NCBI GenBank assembly: GCA_964501905.1
Contig: CAZCTW010000011.1
Location: 1 to 64,000 of the forward strand
Direction: 5' to 3'
Source of the DNA: B69-G16 sp964501905
Lineage (GTDB): Archaea; Thermoproteota; Thermoprotei; Thermofilales; B69-G16
Length of the DNA stretch: 64,000 nt
A program made the position numbers and the translations under genes. The notes under the pieces were generated by a model that saw only the letters and a list, made by a program, of their open reading frames with translations, was not told the origin of the DNA and did no database searches. Numbering within the stretch: the stretch's first letter is position 1; each line of letters begins with the position of its first letter. Positions 51,075 to 61,085 of this stretch are shown in pieces.

Positions 51075-52443
51075 GCTTTCGCTTAGGTACTATTTTTTCC
51101 TTAGGTGCGGCTTCGAAAATTTCTAGGTAGGGCCTTAGCACTTTAGGTATTATCACTGTGCCATCTGGCTCTTGGAAATTCTCTACAATAGCGGTTATCG
51201 CCCTAGATGTAGCTATAGCCGTGGAATTTAACGTGTGGACATAGCCCTCCGCGGGGGCGCCACGAACCTTAGCGTATTTTATACCCAGCCTGTAACTCTG
51301 GTAATCCGTAACGTTGCTACAGGATACCATCTCCCTATACTTAGCCTGTGCCGGCATCCAGGCTTCTAAGTCATACTTCTTAGCGGCTACAGCCCCTAAG
51401 TCTCCAGAGCAAACATTTACAACCCGATATGGAATTCCCAATCCTTGCCATAGCTTCTCGGCGTTTTCTATCAGTTTTTCATGCCATTTCCAAGATTCGT
51501 CAGGGTGAGCGAAGACGAACTGCTCGACCTTATTGAACTGATGAACTCTAAATATCCCCTTCGTATCTCTGCCGTGGGCTCCGGCCTCCTTCCTGAAGCA
51601 GGGGCTTATCCCCGCATAGAGGATCGGTAGCTCGTCTTCCGGCAGTGTTTCGTTCATGTGGAGTGCTGCGAGCGGATGTTCAGAGGTAGCTATCAAGTAC
51701 AGGTCTTCGTCTTCGATTTTATAGATCACCTCTTCGAAATCCTCAAAGCTTATAACTCCCTCGTAAGGCTTTCTCTTCATCATAAATGGCGGTTCGACTA
51801 TCTTAAAGCCCTGCTTCGATAAGAAGTCTAGAGCGTACATTATAAGCGCCATGTCGAGCCATACTAGGTCGTCGTAAAGGTAGTAGAACCTAGACCCGGC
51901 GACTTTGGCCGCTCTAGCCGTATCCGCTAACCCCATGTTCTCGACATAGTCGGCGTGCCCCATAGGCTTATAGTCTATGACTTCGTACTCCACCTCGAAA
52001 CCTTTCGTCTCCTCTAAGAACCTGTCTAAGTCGTCGCGGTAAACTCTGGGCTTGCCCCAGAAGCGTATCGGAACATTATCGTCCTCGTCCTCACCCATAG
52101 GAACGCTCTCATGTACGACATTCGGTATACTTAACAAGACGCGGTTTCGCTCTTTCTCTAATTTTCTCATCTGCACCGTTAAAGCTTGTATTTCCCTCCT
52201 CAGTAAACCGGCCTTCTTTATGGCTTTTTCCCGCTCCTCGCCCTTTAAGCCAGCTATTTGCTTTGAGACTAGGTTTAGCTCGAACCGCTTTTTGTCTAGA
52301 AGAGCTTTCATCTTACGCCACTCGCTATCTAGCTTTAGAGCTTCGTCGACTATCTTACCGTCGAGTCCTCTCCTCTTCTGGGACCATCTTAGCTTATCTG
52401 GGTCGTTACGCAGGTAGTATAGAATGCTCCACACAGCCGGCAC
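51067..52443 (-). CDS. serS: Seryl-tRNA synthetase
   Basis: Class II synthetase that charges tRNA-Ser. The N-terminal coiled coil (about 30-110) grips the tRNA; ATSEHPLAALHMNETL, PILYAGISPCFRKEAGAHGR (motif 2, FRxE) and VHTLNSTAIATSRAITAIVE (motif 3) define the catalytic core. It is the standard type, not the methanogen type. Length 458 is normal. Confidence 0.95.
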   Translation of the reverse strand: MPAVWSILYYLRNDPDKLRWSQKRRGLDGKIVDEALKLDSEWRKMKALLDKKRFELNLVSKQIAGLKGEEREKAIKKAGLLRREIQALTVQMRKLEKERNRVLLSIPNVVHESVPMGEDEDDNVPIRFWGKPRVYRDDLDRFLEETKGFEVEYEVIDYKPMGHADYVENMGLADTARAAKVAGSRFYYLYDDLVWLDMALIMYALDFLSKQGFKIVEPPFMMKRKPYEGVISFEDFEEVIYKIEDEDLYLIATSEHPLAALHMNETLPEDELPILYAGISPCFRKEAGAHGRDTKGIFRVHQFNKVEQFVFAHPDESWKWHEKLIENAEKLWQGLGIPYRVVNVCSGDLGAVAAKKYDLEAWMPAQAKYREMVSCSNVTDYQSYRLGIKYAKVRGAPAEGYVHTLNSTAIATSRAITAIVENFQEPDGTVIIPKVLRPYLEIFEAAPKEKIVPKRKPT

Positions 52444-52457
52444 TTGGGCCCCCGGCT

Positions 52458-53420
52458 TTAATCTATTGGCGGTGGATTATTAAAATCTTTAGCTTTCCTA
52501 TACTCTTTTATCCACTTTAAAAAGCGCTCAGAGGGAGGATACTCTTCGTACAGCAGATCTCTATTCGCCTCCAACAGTTTTTCATTGCTACCTAGGATAG
52601 AAGAGAAGAGAAGCAAATTGTGGCTTAGAATTCTATTATTCCACTCTCTGTCTCTGAGTATGTGATGGGATAGGATCACGTACTTTATATTATGGGTTAA
52701 TTCTCTTAAATTTTCAAGACCTTGTTCCACGTCTTCTCTTCTAACTTTCCTCCCAGATAAGTAAAGAGGAGGGCCACCCACTATTAATACGTCCGGCTTT
52801 ACAGCAAGGATATAGGATAAGGCTCTCTTCGATATTGGACCTTGTACGTCCGGCGCATACGTTAGCTTGTACTCGCCATATGCCACAGTAAACGCTAGCA
52901 CCCATCCCAGTTTAGATCCTTCCGGTCCGTGGGGTAAAGGTTGGGAAGCTTCTATAAGAGTCGACCCGAATAATAGCCTGCTAGCGTCGAAGTATAAGAG
53001 TTTGGCTGAGCCTATTTCTTCGATTTTTTTCCGAAAAACAAAACCTCTCTTTTTCTGATTATAATTTATGTGCTCTTCAATACTCTTCGCTAATATCACC
53101 TTGTCCGAGTAGATTCTTCCATATGTTTCCTCGTCGGTCCATTCATACCAGCTTCTAAATGAGGGAGTGTAGTGGTCGAGGTGGTAGTGGCTTACAGTAA
53201 CGACATCCGCCTTCTCGGCATAGTGTAGGATTCTCCGGCGAGCTTCCCTAACCGCCTTGAACTCTAGAGGGTGAGGAGGTAAGCCGTAGCGTCTAGGCGC
53301 TAGCGAAACTCCGGGGTCAAACAGTATCTTAACGTCCGGAGTCTCTACGAAAATGCACATGCTGCGTACTCCTAGGCTTTCATCCGCGACTGGAGTTACC
53401 TTTATCCTGCCCACTCTCAC
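52458..53420 (-). CDS. Metallo-beta-lactamase-fold hydrolase (UPF0282)
   Basis: A 320-residue MBL-fold protein. VVTVSHYHLDHYTPSFRSWY carries the HxHxDH motif near residue 76; FDPGVSLAPRRYGLPPHPLE, LTYAPDVQGP and VILSHHILRD hold further metal ligands. This pattern fits the archaeal UPF0282 group. It overlaps the DNA ligase gene by four bases and belongs to the fen-lig-UPF0282 operon, hinting at a DNA or RNA metabolism role. Confidence 0.85.
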   Translation of the reverse strand: MRVGRIKVTPVADESLGVRSMCIFVETPDVKILFDPGVSLAPRRYGLPPHPLEFKAVREARRRILHYAEKADVVTVSHYHLDHYTPSFRSWYEWTDEETYGRIYSDKVILAKSIEEHINYNQKKRGFVFRKKIEEIGSAKLLYFDASRLLFGSTLIEASQPLPHGPEGSKLGWVLAFTVAYGEYKLTYAPDVQGPISKRALSYILAVKPDVLIVGGPPLYLSGRKVRREDVEQGLENLRELTHNIKYVILSHHILRDREWNNRILSHNLLLFSSILGSNEKLLEANRDLLYEEYPPSERFLKWIKEYRKAKDFNNPPPID

Positions 53421-55039
53421 TCTATCATCCTTTGCTTATGTTTAAACTGTTCTTCGTACCGTCTTCTTAACTCCGATAGCGTGGTTACCTCGTATGGGCT
53501 CTTATCATGCCTTATCCTAGTTATTCTGGCGAACCGTAGAGCTAAGCCCGACTTATATTTCGGGCTTTTCTGTATCTCGCTGTAAGCCACCTCCACGACT
53601 ATTGACGGTTTTACGATCACCCTATAATCCTCTTCAGCCACCTTTAACTGTAAAAGACGCTTAGTCATCTCCTTGAACTCCTCATCCGTTAATCCTTTAA
53701 AGGTTTTACCTACTACTGTAAACTCTCCCGAAGCTTCGTCTAACACGGCTAGATAATAATCGCTTAGCCACCCTCGTCTTCTTCCATGCCCCCATTCAGC
53801 GGCTACGATTACGACGTCTATAGTGTCTGAGGTTTTGATTTTCAGCCATTTTTTACCTCTTATACCTGGGGTGTACTCGCTGGAGAGTTCCTTAGCCATT
53901 AAGCCTTCATGTCCCGACGTAATTGATTTCTTGAAAAACTCCTCTGCCTCTTTCAAATCCCCTGTCACTATTCTCTCCGATAAATACTCGTCATCAATGA
54001 CCTCTTCTAAAAGCCTCCATCGATCCTTATAGGGTAAATCGACTAGAACTCGTCCATTTAAGAATAAAATATCGAAAAACTTAGGGGATAATGGTATCTC
54101 TTTTAAAAGCCGGGGGATATCCTTCTGTCTCCTCACTCTTTTTACTAATTCCTGGAAGGGGAGAGGTTTGCCGTCTTTTATGCTTATAACCTCTCCATCT
54201 AGGACAGCACTGGACGCTCTAATGCTTCTCTTGACGATATCCACGACTTCAGGTAGATTAGACGTTACGTCAGTAAGCCTCCTGGTAAATATCCTGATTT
54301 TATCGTTTTTCTTGTGAACTTGGATACGGACGCCATCGTACTTAAACTCGAAAGCGCACATGCCGCCGTGCTCTCTTAAAGCCTCGGCTACGCTGTAGGC
54401 CATAGAGGCTAGCATAGGCTTCACAGGTCTGAAGAGCTCTAGTGAGACGTTTTCTAAGCCTCGGCAACCCTTATTGAAGGCTTTAAAAGTTAAGTCTCCT
54501 ATATCGCCGGTAAACATGTACGCGCGCCTGACGATTTCCAAGTCACACCTTAAGGCATAGGAGATAGCCTCCAGTATTACGCCTTCGTTAACCCCTATTC
54601 TCATCTCGCCGAAAATAGAACGTAGCAAGTACTCTCTTTCATCCAGAGAAAGAGGGGAGAGGAGGCTCTTGAGAGCTTCTTCCTTTTTCCTCCTTGAATT
54701 CTCTCCCTTTATCAGCGCTATTTTCTCAAGGCGTTTATAGACTTCTTTAAGTGTACTAGGTTTCTCGATTAGAAAAGTCTGGCGAGATTTCAAACTTCTT
54801 AAAACCTTATATACTGTCGACCCGCCCACATCGAGCTTTAGATCTTTATACTCCGGGAATATTTTGCCGGATATCAAGAGTACCGCTATCTTAGCGTTAT
54901 CTGGGCCGATTTTAGATAGAAACTCTGAGAGCAATCTTACTTTCTCCTTTCTGCTCTGGATGCTTTCCAGTGTTTTGCAGAGCGTTACGAAATCCTTAAA
55001 CTGTACTTCACTCGCCACCTTTAACCACCCATTCTTCAA
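53417..55039 (-). CDS. lig: ATP-dependent DNA ligase
   Basis: Joins nicks in DNA during replication and repair. The adenylated lysine is Lys233 in CAFEFKYDGVRIQVHKK. An N-terminal DNA-binding domain (1-210) and a C-terminal OB domain (SDTIDVVIVAAEWGHGRRRG, LALRFARITRIRHDKSPYEV) flank the core. GTG at 55018 may be the true start, since GGTGG-type signals precede it and it would leave a short overlap with FEN-1; the longer frame starts at 55039. Confidence 0.95.
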   Translation of the reverse strand: MKNGWLKVASEVQFKDFVTLCKTLESIQSRKEKVRLLSEFLSKIGPDNAKIAVLLISGKIFPEYKDLKLDVGGSTVYKVLRSLKSRQTFLIEKPSTLKEVYKRLEKIALIKGENSRRKKEEALKSLLSPLSLDEREYLLRSIFGEMRIGVNEGVILEAISYALRCDLEIVRRAYMFTGDIGDLTFKAFNKGCRGLENVSLELFRPVKPMLASMAYSVAEALREHGGMCAFEFKYDGVRIQVHKKNDKIRIFTRRLTDVTSNLPEVVDIVKRSIRASSAVLDGEVISIKDGKPLPFQELVKRVRRQKDIPRLLKEIPLSPKFFDILFLNGRVLVDLPYKDRWRLLEEVIDDEYLSERIVTGDLKEAEEFFKKSITSGHEGLMAKELSSEYTPGIRGKKWLKIKTSDTIDVVIVAAEWGHGRRRGWLSDYYLAVLDEASGEFTVVGKTFKGLTDEEFKEMTKRLLQLKVAEEDYRVIVKPSIVVEVAYSEIQKSPKYKSGLALRFARITRIRHDKSPYEVTTLSELRRRYEEQFKHKQRMIE

Positions 55040-56045
55040 TGCTCTTTTGATAGAGAACGGAGTGCTTTGTTAACCGGTAAACTAAAGTTTTCACTCTTTT
55101 AGGCGAGAAGTTTTTTTCGTTTACTAAAAATTCCTCTAACCCCTCTATGTCCGGTTTTCTGAAGGATATGGAATAATCGCTATCGACCTTCGGGTGAAGA
55201 AATACCTCCCTGACAGCTTCATAGTCGAAGTTTATCTTATCTAATATCTTGTAGGGAAGCTTCTCTATCGACCCAAACCTTTTTATTAGCTTAAGCGCGG
55301 TTTTAGGACCTATTCCTTTTACTCCTTCGTTAAAATCTGTCCCCACGAGTATAGCGACATCTATCAATTGTTCCCTGGAAATCCCCAAATGTCTCAACGC
55401 CTCTTCTAGAACAATCATCTCTGGAGTTAGAGGTTTCACCAAGCCTAAACTAGGCAGGAACTCTGTACCTGAAATCGTCAAGTACCTGACTAGGCGAGGG
55501 GCCCCGTAAAGCACGCTATCATAATCCCTGCTACACACGCACCAGGCGTCATTTCTGGCGGTTATATAGGCCGCTTGAGCTTCAGCATCGGAAGGCGCCT
55601 GCACTATGGGTAACCCCATGTACTCTATTACTTTTTTAGCGTCGTCGATCATATCTTTTGTTAAAAGCGCGCTCGCTACAGCTTTGGAATATGCCCTATC
55701 AAACCTACCCTCTTTTAAGGCTTTCCGCCATTCACGTAGGGCTTTCTCCCTACTTTCTCTTCTCTTTTGCAAAGTTCGCTCTTTTAATGGGTGAGGCCTA
55801 CCGTCGAAAACAAAAACCGGCCTTATGTCGTACTTTGCCATCAAGTGCGTAATCCTAAAAGCTAACCCGACTAAGTGAGAGGTTATGCGTCCTTTTGCAT
55901 CTGTTAAAGGTGTCCCATCGGGTTTACGTATCAAAGCTAGGAATTGATAGAGCATGTTATTTGCATCTACCGCCACGATTTTAGACGTTAAATGCTCGAA
56001 TTTTATTTTCCGCTTTTTCAGTAAAACCCCGATATTGGCGCCCAT
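55008..56045 (-). CDS. fen: Flap endonuclease 1
   Basis: Removes 5' flaps during Okazaki fragment maturation. VAVDANNMLYQFLALIR, RPVFVFDGRPHPLKERTLQK, YMGLPIVQAPSDAEAQAAYI, VCSRDYDSVLYGAPRLVRYL and VGTDFNEGVKGIGPKTALKL are the N, I and HhH motifs with the seven acidic residues. The C-terminus lacks a clear canonical PCNA-binding tail. Next to lig: a coherent lagging-strand pair. Confidence 0.95.
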   Translation of the reverse strand: MGANIGVLLKKRKIKFEHLTSKIVAVDANNMLYQFLALIRKPDGTPLTDAKGRITSHLVGLAFRITHLMAKYDIRPVFVFDGRPHPLKERTLQKRRESREKALREWRKALKEGRFDRAYSKAVASALLTKDMIDDAKKVIEYMGLPIVQAPSDAEAQAAYITARNDAWCVCSRDYDSVLYGAPRLVRYLTISGTEFLPSLGLVKPLTPEMIVLEEALRHLGISREQLIDVAILVGTDFNEGVKGIGPKTALKLIKRFGSIEKLPYKILDKINFDYEAVREVFLHPKVDSDYSISFRKPDIEGLEEFLVNEKNFSPKRVKTLVYRLTKHSVLYQKSIEEWVVKGGE

Positions 56046-56127
56046 TCACCCCTTCCCGCTAATTCCAGTTGCTCAATTTTTAGAACACGTTACTGTTTAA
56101 ATAGCTTTGTAACTTGATATAAGCCGT

Positions 56128-56868
56128 ATGAAAAGGAGTGTGCTAGCGCTAACTCTATTAATGATGCTAATCCTCACTGCCCTAATTTGCTACGCTGAAA
56201 GCTACACTGTAAAAGTGCACATATCCCCCTACAATCCCTGCCTGTTATTAATAGTCGACCGTGAAGGCAATCTGGTTTTGTTCTACAAACCCCCTGATGA
56301 AGCTTTTTCCGTCAAGTTAAGCAGTGGCGAGTATTACGTTTACGTCGAAGAAGAGAAAAAGGGCACGGTATACGTCGGCTATTCTAAAATAACTGTACCA
56401 CGAGATGCTATAGTTAACATTACTCTCAAACCTATAGAAAAAATACAACGTGAAAAAGTAAAGATTGAGTTGGGGGAAGAGGTTAAAGAGTTTAAAGTGA
56501 CTACATTATCGGGCTTCACGATATTCGAAACCTCAGGCTACACTTCCCAAATTATTGAAATACCACGCATCCCCCTATTAGTCGAAGTTTCGGAAAAAAA
56601 CGGCTCTAGATTATTTTTCTACGACCCTGAATACAACTTCGGAGAATTATTAAACTTAATTACCGGCGGGTATGCATCTCTAGGGGAAAAAGGCCCCGTT
56701 TCTGAATCGTTAATCACTACGCCCAGAAAGCAAAGAATGGAAATTGAGCAAGGAGTTCTTAGAAGAGCTCCACTAGACATTAAGGGCGTGGCGTTTTGGA
56801 CAGCGATAGTACTTTTAACAGCGTCGGCTATTTTTATACTAAGCAGGAAGAGAATACGAATTGAATAA
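56128..56868 (+). CDS. Secreted or membrane-anchored hypothetical protein
   Basis: 246 residues with a signal peptide (KRSVLALTLLMMLILTALIC), a beta-rich outer domain (about 25-215, with YTVKVHISPYNPCLLLIVDR and YYVYVEEEKKGTVYVGYSKI) and a C-terminal membrane anchor (VAFWTAIVLLTASAIFIL) before RKRIRIE. This layout is a type I surface protein. No family recognised. It is 21 bases before the wHTH gene, probably one operon. Confidence 0.6.
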   Translation: MKRSVLALTLLMMLILTALICYAESYTVKVHISPYNPCLLLIVDREGNLVLFYKPPDEAFSVKLSSGEYYVYVEEEKKGTVYVGYSKITVPRDAIVNITLKPIEKIQREKVKIELGEEVKEFKVTTLSGFTIFETSGYTSQIIEIPRIPLLVEVSEKNGSRLFFYDPEYNFGELLNLITGGYASLGEKGPVSESLITTPRKQRMEIEQGVLRRAPLDIKGVAFWTAIVLLTASAIFILSRKRIRIE

Positions 56869-56889
56869 GGCTTAACCGGTGGTTCAGGG

Positions 56890-57300
56890 TTGAAAATGGA
56901 GAGCACTACCTTGAGGATTTACAAGTATATGGTTCTCCATGGAAAGCCTGTAGGAGTTAGGGAGCTTCAGAGGAAACTTAAACTGAGCAGTCCTAGCCTA
57001 GTGTCCTACCACTTAAACAAGCTTGAGAAGATGGGCTTAGTCAGCAAGTGCCCCGATAATAAATATGTGGTGAATAGGCTTCTTCGCGTAGATACTCTAG
57101 CGTTTTTCGTTAAAATGGGCAAAATAGCTTTGCCCCGCTTCCTCTTCTATTCGGTATTCTTCACTGGCATGCTCTTGGTATATTCCCTGATTTATCGTCC
57201 CCGATTTCTAACAGAGTCTTACATAGTCGGCTTTATAGTCGCTTGTGCTGCAACGGCAATATGCTGGTATGAAACTATCCAATTGTTGAAGAAAACTTAG
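56890..57300 (+). CDS. Winged-HTH protein with two membrane segments
   Basis: 136 residues. The N-terminal part is an ArsR-like winged helix: GKPVGVRELQRKLKLSSPSL, SYHLNKLEKMGLVSKCPDN. Two hydrophobic segments follow (about 80-98 and 108-128). A membrane-bound one-component regulator is inferred, perhaps sensing the surface protein encoded just upstream. It ends two bases before a tRNA flank. Confidence 0.6.
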   Translation: MKMESTTLRIYKYMVLHGKPVGVRELQRKLKLSSPSLVSYHLNKLEKMGLVSKCPDNKYVVNRLLRVDTLAFFVKMGKIALPRFLFYSVFFTGMLLVYSLIYRPRFLTESYIVGFIVACAATAICWYETIQLLKKT

Positions 57301-57303
57301 ATG

Positions 57304-57420
57304 TGGTGGACCGGGCGGGATTTGAACCCGCGTCTTTGGGCCCCGTGTGTGTTGCGGGGACTCCCGCTTGCAATTCCCGCCGGCAAGGTAGCGGGCGCTC
57401 TTCCCCTGAGCTACCGGCCC
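57304..57420 (-). tRNA. tRNA-Ala(TGC) with two introns
   Basis: Minus-strand cloverleaf: acceptor GGGCCGG/CCGGTCC, D arm GCTC...GAGC, T arm GCGGG-TTCAAAT-CCCGC, discriminator A and encoded CCA (57304-57306). The anticodon stem is CCCGC/GCGGG; removal of a 16-base insert after T32 leaves loop TTTGCAA, anticodon TGC (Ala). A second insert, about 25 bases with CCCCG...CGGGG pairing, lies in the variable region before the T stem. Such multiple and non-canonical introns are known mainly in Thermoproteales and relatives. Exact splice sites need structure-based analysis. Confidence 0.85.
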
Positions 57421-57496
57421 TTTCTATTAAGTAAAACAAAAATTAAATAAACGTTTTGGCTAGGAATATTGCTCCTGCGGCTATCGAGGTGGTGCC

Positions 57497-58642
57497 GTGT
57501 ACAAGATTAGGGCAATAACCCTTCACGTGAATTTTAATAAGAAATTCGCGAAGCTAGAGGAGGTATTCGAGTATATCGATAAATATCTAGATAGGTTAGA
57601 ACTCATATCTAGAGAACTAGGAAAAGATAGGGAGGTACTTTCAAAAAGACTAGTTCTACCATCTCTAGGAGAATTGAAAGCTAGAGTAGGGGATTTTAAG
57701 TTTTCTGAAATTGAAGCTCTAGAAGACTACCTGAAGCAACGCGTCGACTACTACGATGTGCCAATAGAAAATTTAGGATACCCTAACCTTGAACGGGAAA
57801 TTCCACGCGTATTCTCGAACACAAACAATCTATTTCTCTCTATAGGCCTGACAAGAGATGATTTAAACGAAGAATCCTTAACAAGAGCAGTAACTGTTCT
57901 TAAAGATATATCGAGAGAAGCGGGGTGGATCTCAGCGGCCCGATTCGCGTTCTCGATAGGACCTCAACCGCTTACTCCCTATTTCCCCGTTACCTCCTCT
58001 CCGCAGACAGGGTATACTGTAAGCTTATTGTACATCAACGACCTTCTAACCCAGCTTTCCTCGAAGAGCGATGACAGCTTGGCTCAACTGAAAAAGAGGA
58101 TAAGGATTATCTATGAGGAGCTAAGCCGAAAAGCTCTTGAAGCATCCTCGAGAGTAGGGCTTGTTTTTCTGGGGATCGATCTTTCTATATCTCCGTGGCT
58201 TGAAGAGAGCATTGTTCCTTTAATCGAGGCTTTTAAAAGGAACGCGACGACTATAGGATCTCCAGGGACCCTACATATCTTGTATGAGTTAAACGGTATC
58301 CTCTGGGAATTTAGCAAGAAAACCGGCGTAACCGGTTTTAACGAAGTCATGCTGCCGTTAGCCGAGGATGAAGGATTGAAGAAGCGTGTAAGAGAAGGAG
58401 ATCTCAGGTTTAAAGATTTCCTAATATACTGTTTTGTGTGTGCGGCAGGCTTAGATATGATTCCTATACCTGAGTGGACTGACAATCGCTTATTAATGCA
58501 TCTTCTTAAGGACCTACTTTCTATCTATGCTGTTAAGAAGAGGACCTTAGGGGTTAGGATAATACCCGTCGGCGTGGAAGCGGGAGAAGAAGTAGATCTA
58601 GGGATTTTCGGCAAGACTCCCGTGCTAGATATTTTAAAATAA
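57497..58642 (+). CDS. DUF711/UPF0210-like protein
   Basis: A 381-residue protein starting with KIRAITLHVNF, followed by LLSIGLTRDDLN-type and RFAFSIGPQPLTPYFPVTSS segments, then QTGYTVSLLYINDLL and VGLVFLGIDLSISPWLEESI. This order matches DUF711 proteins (UPF0210), conserved proteins that resemble pyruvate formate-lyase-like barrels, without known activity. It stands alone, with promoter sequence probably next to the tRNA. Confidence 0.7.
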   Translation: MYKIRAITLHVNFNKKFAKLEEVFEYIDKYLDRLELISRELGKDREVLSKRLVLPSLGELKARVGDFKFSEIEALEDYLKQRVDYYDVPIENLGYPNLEREIPRVFSNTNNLFLSIGLTRDDLNEESLTRAVTVLKDISREAGWISAARFAFSIGPQPLTPYFPVTSSPQTGYTVSLLYINDLLTQLSSKSDDSLAQLKKRIRIIYEELSRKALEASSRVGLVFLGIDLSISPWLEESIVPLIEAFKRNATTIGSPGTLHILYELNGILWEFSKKTGVTGFNEVMLPLAEDEGLKKRVREGDLRFKDFLIYCFVCAAGLDMIPIPEWTDNRLLMHLLKDLLSIYAVKKRTLGVRIIPVGVEAGEEVDLGIFGKTPVLDILK

Positions 58643-58680
58643 AAACCAGAGTATTTTCGTTTGTCTGTTAATTTACGATA

Positions 58681-59886
58681 TTATAGGTAGCTGAAGACAT
58701 AAGCTCCTATTCTTTTCATCCCTTCTCTGATCCTCTCCTCGGGCTCGCTTACAAAAGTCATTCTAATATGCCCTTTCCCCATGTCGCCGAAGTGGGATCC
58801 GGGTATTACGACAACGTTCTTCCTGTAAAGTAATCTATTGGCAAATTCTTCATCGTCTCTTTTCATCTTCTCCAGGTAGTAGCGTATGTCTACAAAGAAG
58901 TAGAAAGCTCCTTTAGGCAGCACGGTCTTCGCCTCGGGCAAGTACTCCTTTATGAGATCGTACATGAGATCCCTCCTCTTCCTATAGGTCGGTATGACTA
59001 TTTCTTTCAGATATCTGTCCTTAATTCCGTCTTCGTAGAACTTTAAAAGAGCGTATTGACCGACCGTATTCGGAGCCAAAGATACATACTGTTTTATTCT
59101 CTCCATAGCCTCTATAGCCTCTTTAGGTCCGGTAACATAACCTAGCCTAAAGCCGGGTATAGAAGCTTCTTTAGAAAACGTGTTTATGGTTATGGTTCGC
59201 TCCTTAGCCCCGGGTATGGTATCAGGCCATACGTTCTCCTCCTCGAAGATTATGTACTTGTAAGCGGCGTCGTAGATAATCCAGAAATCGTGGCTCTCAG
59301 CTAAATCGACTAATCCCTTAACGAACTCTGGATCTATGATCCTACCCGTGGGGTTGTCGGGGCTCAACAAGATGAAAGCTTTCGTTAACGGGGATATAAC
59401 CTGTTTCAAGCGCTCAAGGTCTGGTTGATAGCCGTTCTCTACAGTAACAGGTATTTTCTTCACGCGTCCTCCCACGAGTTTTATGGCTTCGTTGTAGCCT
59501 AGGTATGTGGGGTCTAGTATTATCACTTCTTCGTTCCTATCAACTACTGCCGATAAGGCGAGGAATATGCCCTCGGTGCCTCCATCCGTAATTATGATCT
59601 CGCTTCGAGGATCATAGTCAACGCCGAAGTGTTTCTTTAAATCTTCGGCGATTAACTCCCTGAGCTCCGGCAAACCCCTAGTGCCGCAGTAGGAAACCGT
59701 TTTTTGAGGATTTTCTTTAAAAAGGGAAGTTATGTAGTCTACTAGCTCTTTAGGAGGAGGAAGGCTTGGCGCGCCGCCTCCAAACGAAATGATATCTCCC
59801 TTCCTCCTAGCTTCATCAAGTAGAGCCGCTATTCTCCTTATAGGAGAAGCTTGGATATACGAAAGTCTAAAGGATAAACTCGGCAT
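58681..59886 (-). CDS. Class I/II PLP aminotransferase (aspartate or 2-aminoadipate type)
   Basis: 401 residues. LFKENPQKTVSYCGTRGLPE, TDGGTEGIFLALSAVVDR, LLSPDNPTGRIIDPE, IYDAAYKYIIFEE, and TFSKEASIPGFRLGYVTGP with the Schiff-base lysine are the motifs. The N-terminus (ISFGGGAPSLPPPKEL) resembles LysN/2-aminoadipate and broad-range aromatic aminotransferases. Specificity cannot be fixed from the sequence. Confidence 0.85.
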   Translation of the reverse strand: MPSLSFRLSYIQASPIRRIAALLDEARRKGDIISFGGGAPSLPPPKELVDYITSLFKENPQKTVSYCGTRGLPELRELIAEDLKKHFGVDYDPRSEIIITDGGTEGIFLALSAVVDRNEEVIILDPTYLGYNEAIKLVGGRVKKIPVTVENGYQPDLERLKQVISPLTKAFILLSPDNPTGRIIDPEFVKGLVDLAESHDFWIIYDAAYKYIIFEEENVWPDTIPGAKERTITINTFSKEASIPGFRLGYVTGPKEAIEAMERIKQYVSLAPNTVGQYALLKFYEDGIKDRYLKEIVIPTYRKRRDLMYDLIKEYLPEAKTVLPKGAFYFFVDIRYYLEKMKRDDEEFANRLLYRKNVVVIPGSHFGDMGKGHIRMTFVSEPEERIREGMKRIGAYVFSYL

Positions 59887-60008
59887 AACTCTACCAAGAT
59901 ATAGAGTAAGTTGTGGTCTATATATCTTAAAACTAAATATCCAGCAGTAATCTCATATCTCCAATGAATAAAAGTTTAAAACTCCTTGACAAAGCTGTAC
60001 TTTATTCT

Positions 60009-60833
60009 CTAGCTCTGAGCATCTACTATCTTATTTTTTAAAAAAATCTTAATCTTCTCGGCTTGCTCCTTCTTGCCGATTTCCTCAAGTATGTGATAAA
60101 GCTCCAATATTTTCTTCTTTATACCTTCTCTAATTTCTGGAGAACACTTTCCATATATATCTGAGACTTTATCGAACTCTCCATCTTGGATAAGCTCGGC
60201 TACATAATCCGGTATGGACTTTGTGATTATCTCTTTATCCCTCATTATAAAAACGAATCCGCTCTCATAGTCTATCTCAACTCTAACTTTTCTTTTCCGT
60301 AGCTGAGAAAGTTTTGATATAGCATCTCTCGCCAATACCTTCTCCATACCGTAGATAGAAACTGCCTTTTCAACTTTCTCTATTTTCCCTCTCTGATAAA
60401 TTTCGATTAAATCGTCGAAAGAGAGAGGCAAAGTATACGTGGCACCCGCGACTGTTATATAGCCTTCAAGCCCCTCTACATTATCCGTTGGCAACCTTAT
60501 GTCCAGAAATCCATCGAAAGTATACACAGGCACTATCTCCTCAGTGTTATCGGGGAAAACTATCTTTACCGCCTCATCCCAAAGCTTAGCGCTAGGCTCT
60601 CCCAAGATTAAATGCTCTCCTCCCTCTAGTGAGGCTACTCCAAACCTTTCAACTATGTAGTATGCATAACCTTCAGCGAATCCCAAGACATCAACCACTA
60701 TAAAGGATAACCATCCCCGCCTAGTTTTTATTTTCACCTTACGACTTTTGAGTATCCTTAAGTGAAGTTTTTCTTCCACGAATTTCCTAAACTCATCCTC
60801 ATCAACAGTATCCTTAACGCCTAGCCAGGGCAA
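60009..60833 (-). CDS. Hypothetical protein
   Basis: A 274-residue protein with an N-terminal alpha-beta region (RKFVEEKLHLRILKSRKVKI, WLSFIVVDVLGFAEGYAYYI), a strand-rich middle and a helical C-terminal third (ISKLSQLRKRKVRVEIDYES; LYHILEEIGKKEQAEKIKIF). No family recognised. It is a full-length, well-formed frame between genes, so coding is likely. No operon partner. Confidence 0.6.
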   Translation of the reverse strand: MPWLGVKDTVDEDEFRKFVEEKLHLRILKSRKVKIKTRRGWLSFIVVDVLGFAEGYAYYIVERFGVASLEGGEHLILGEPSAKLWDEAVKIVFPDNTEEIVPVYTFDGFLDIRLPTDNVEGLEGYITVAGATYTLPLSFDDLIEIYQRGKIEKVEKAVSIYGMEKVLARDAISKLSQLRKRKVRVEIDYESGFVFIMRDKEIITKSIPDYVAELIQDGEFDKVSDIYGKCSPEIREGIKKKILELYHILEEIGKKEQAEKIKIFLKNKIVDAQS

Positions 60834-61085
60834 TTAATATCCCCCACTCAACCATATATAAGTGAGGCGTGGAATATAAGAATAGTTTCTAAATAGCTAT
60901 ATTGACGAATTTCCGGGTGACTGTAAACATCTGATAGATGGGGGGAGCAGTATAGATTAGATAATTCCTCAATACAAATTGCTGACGAAGATAACTGAAT
61001 TAAGCACTCAGCTTTTACTCCTATTCACAACCATAAAGTTTAAAAATTGTGCGGCAACATAGAATCACGGGTCTGAGGTCTTTTA

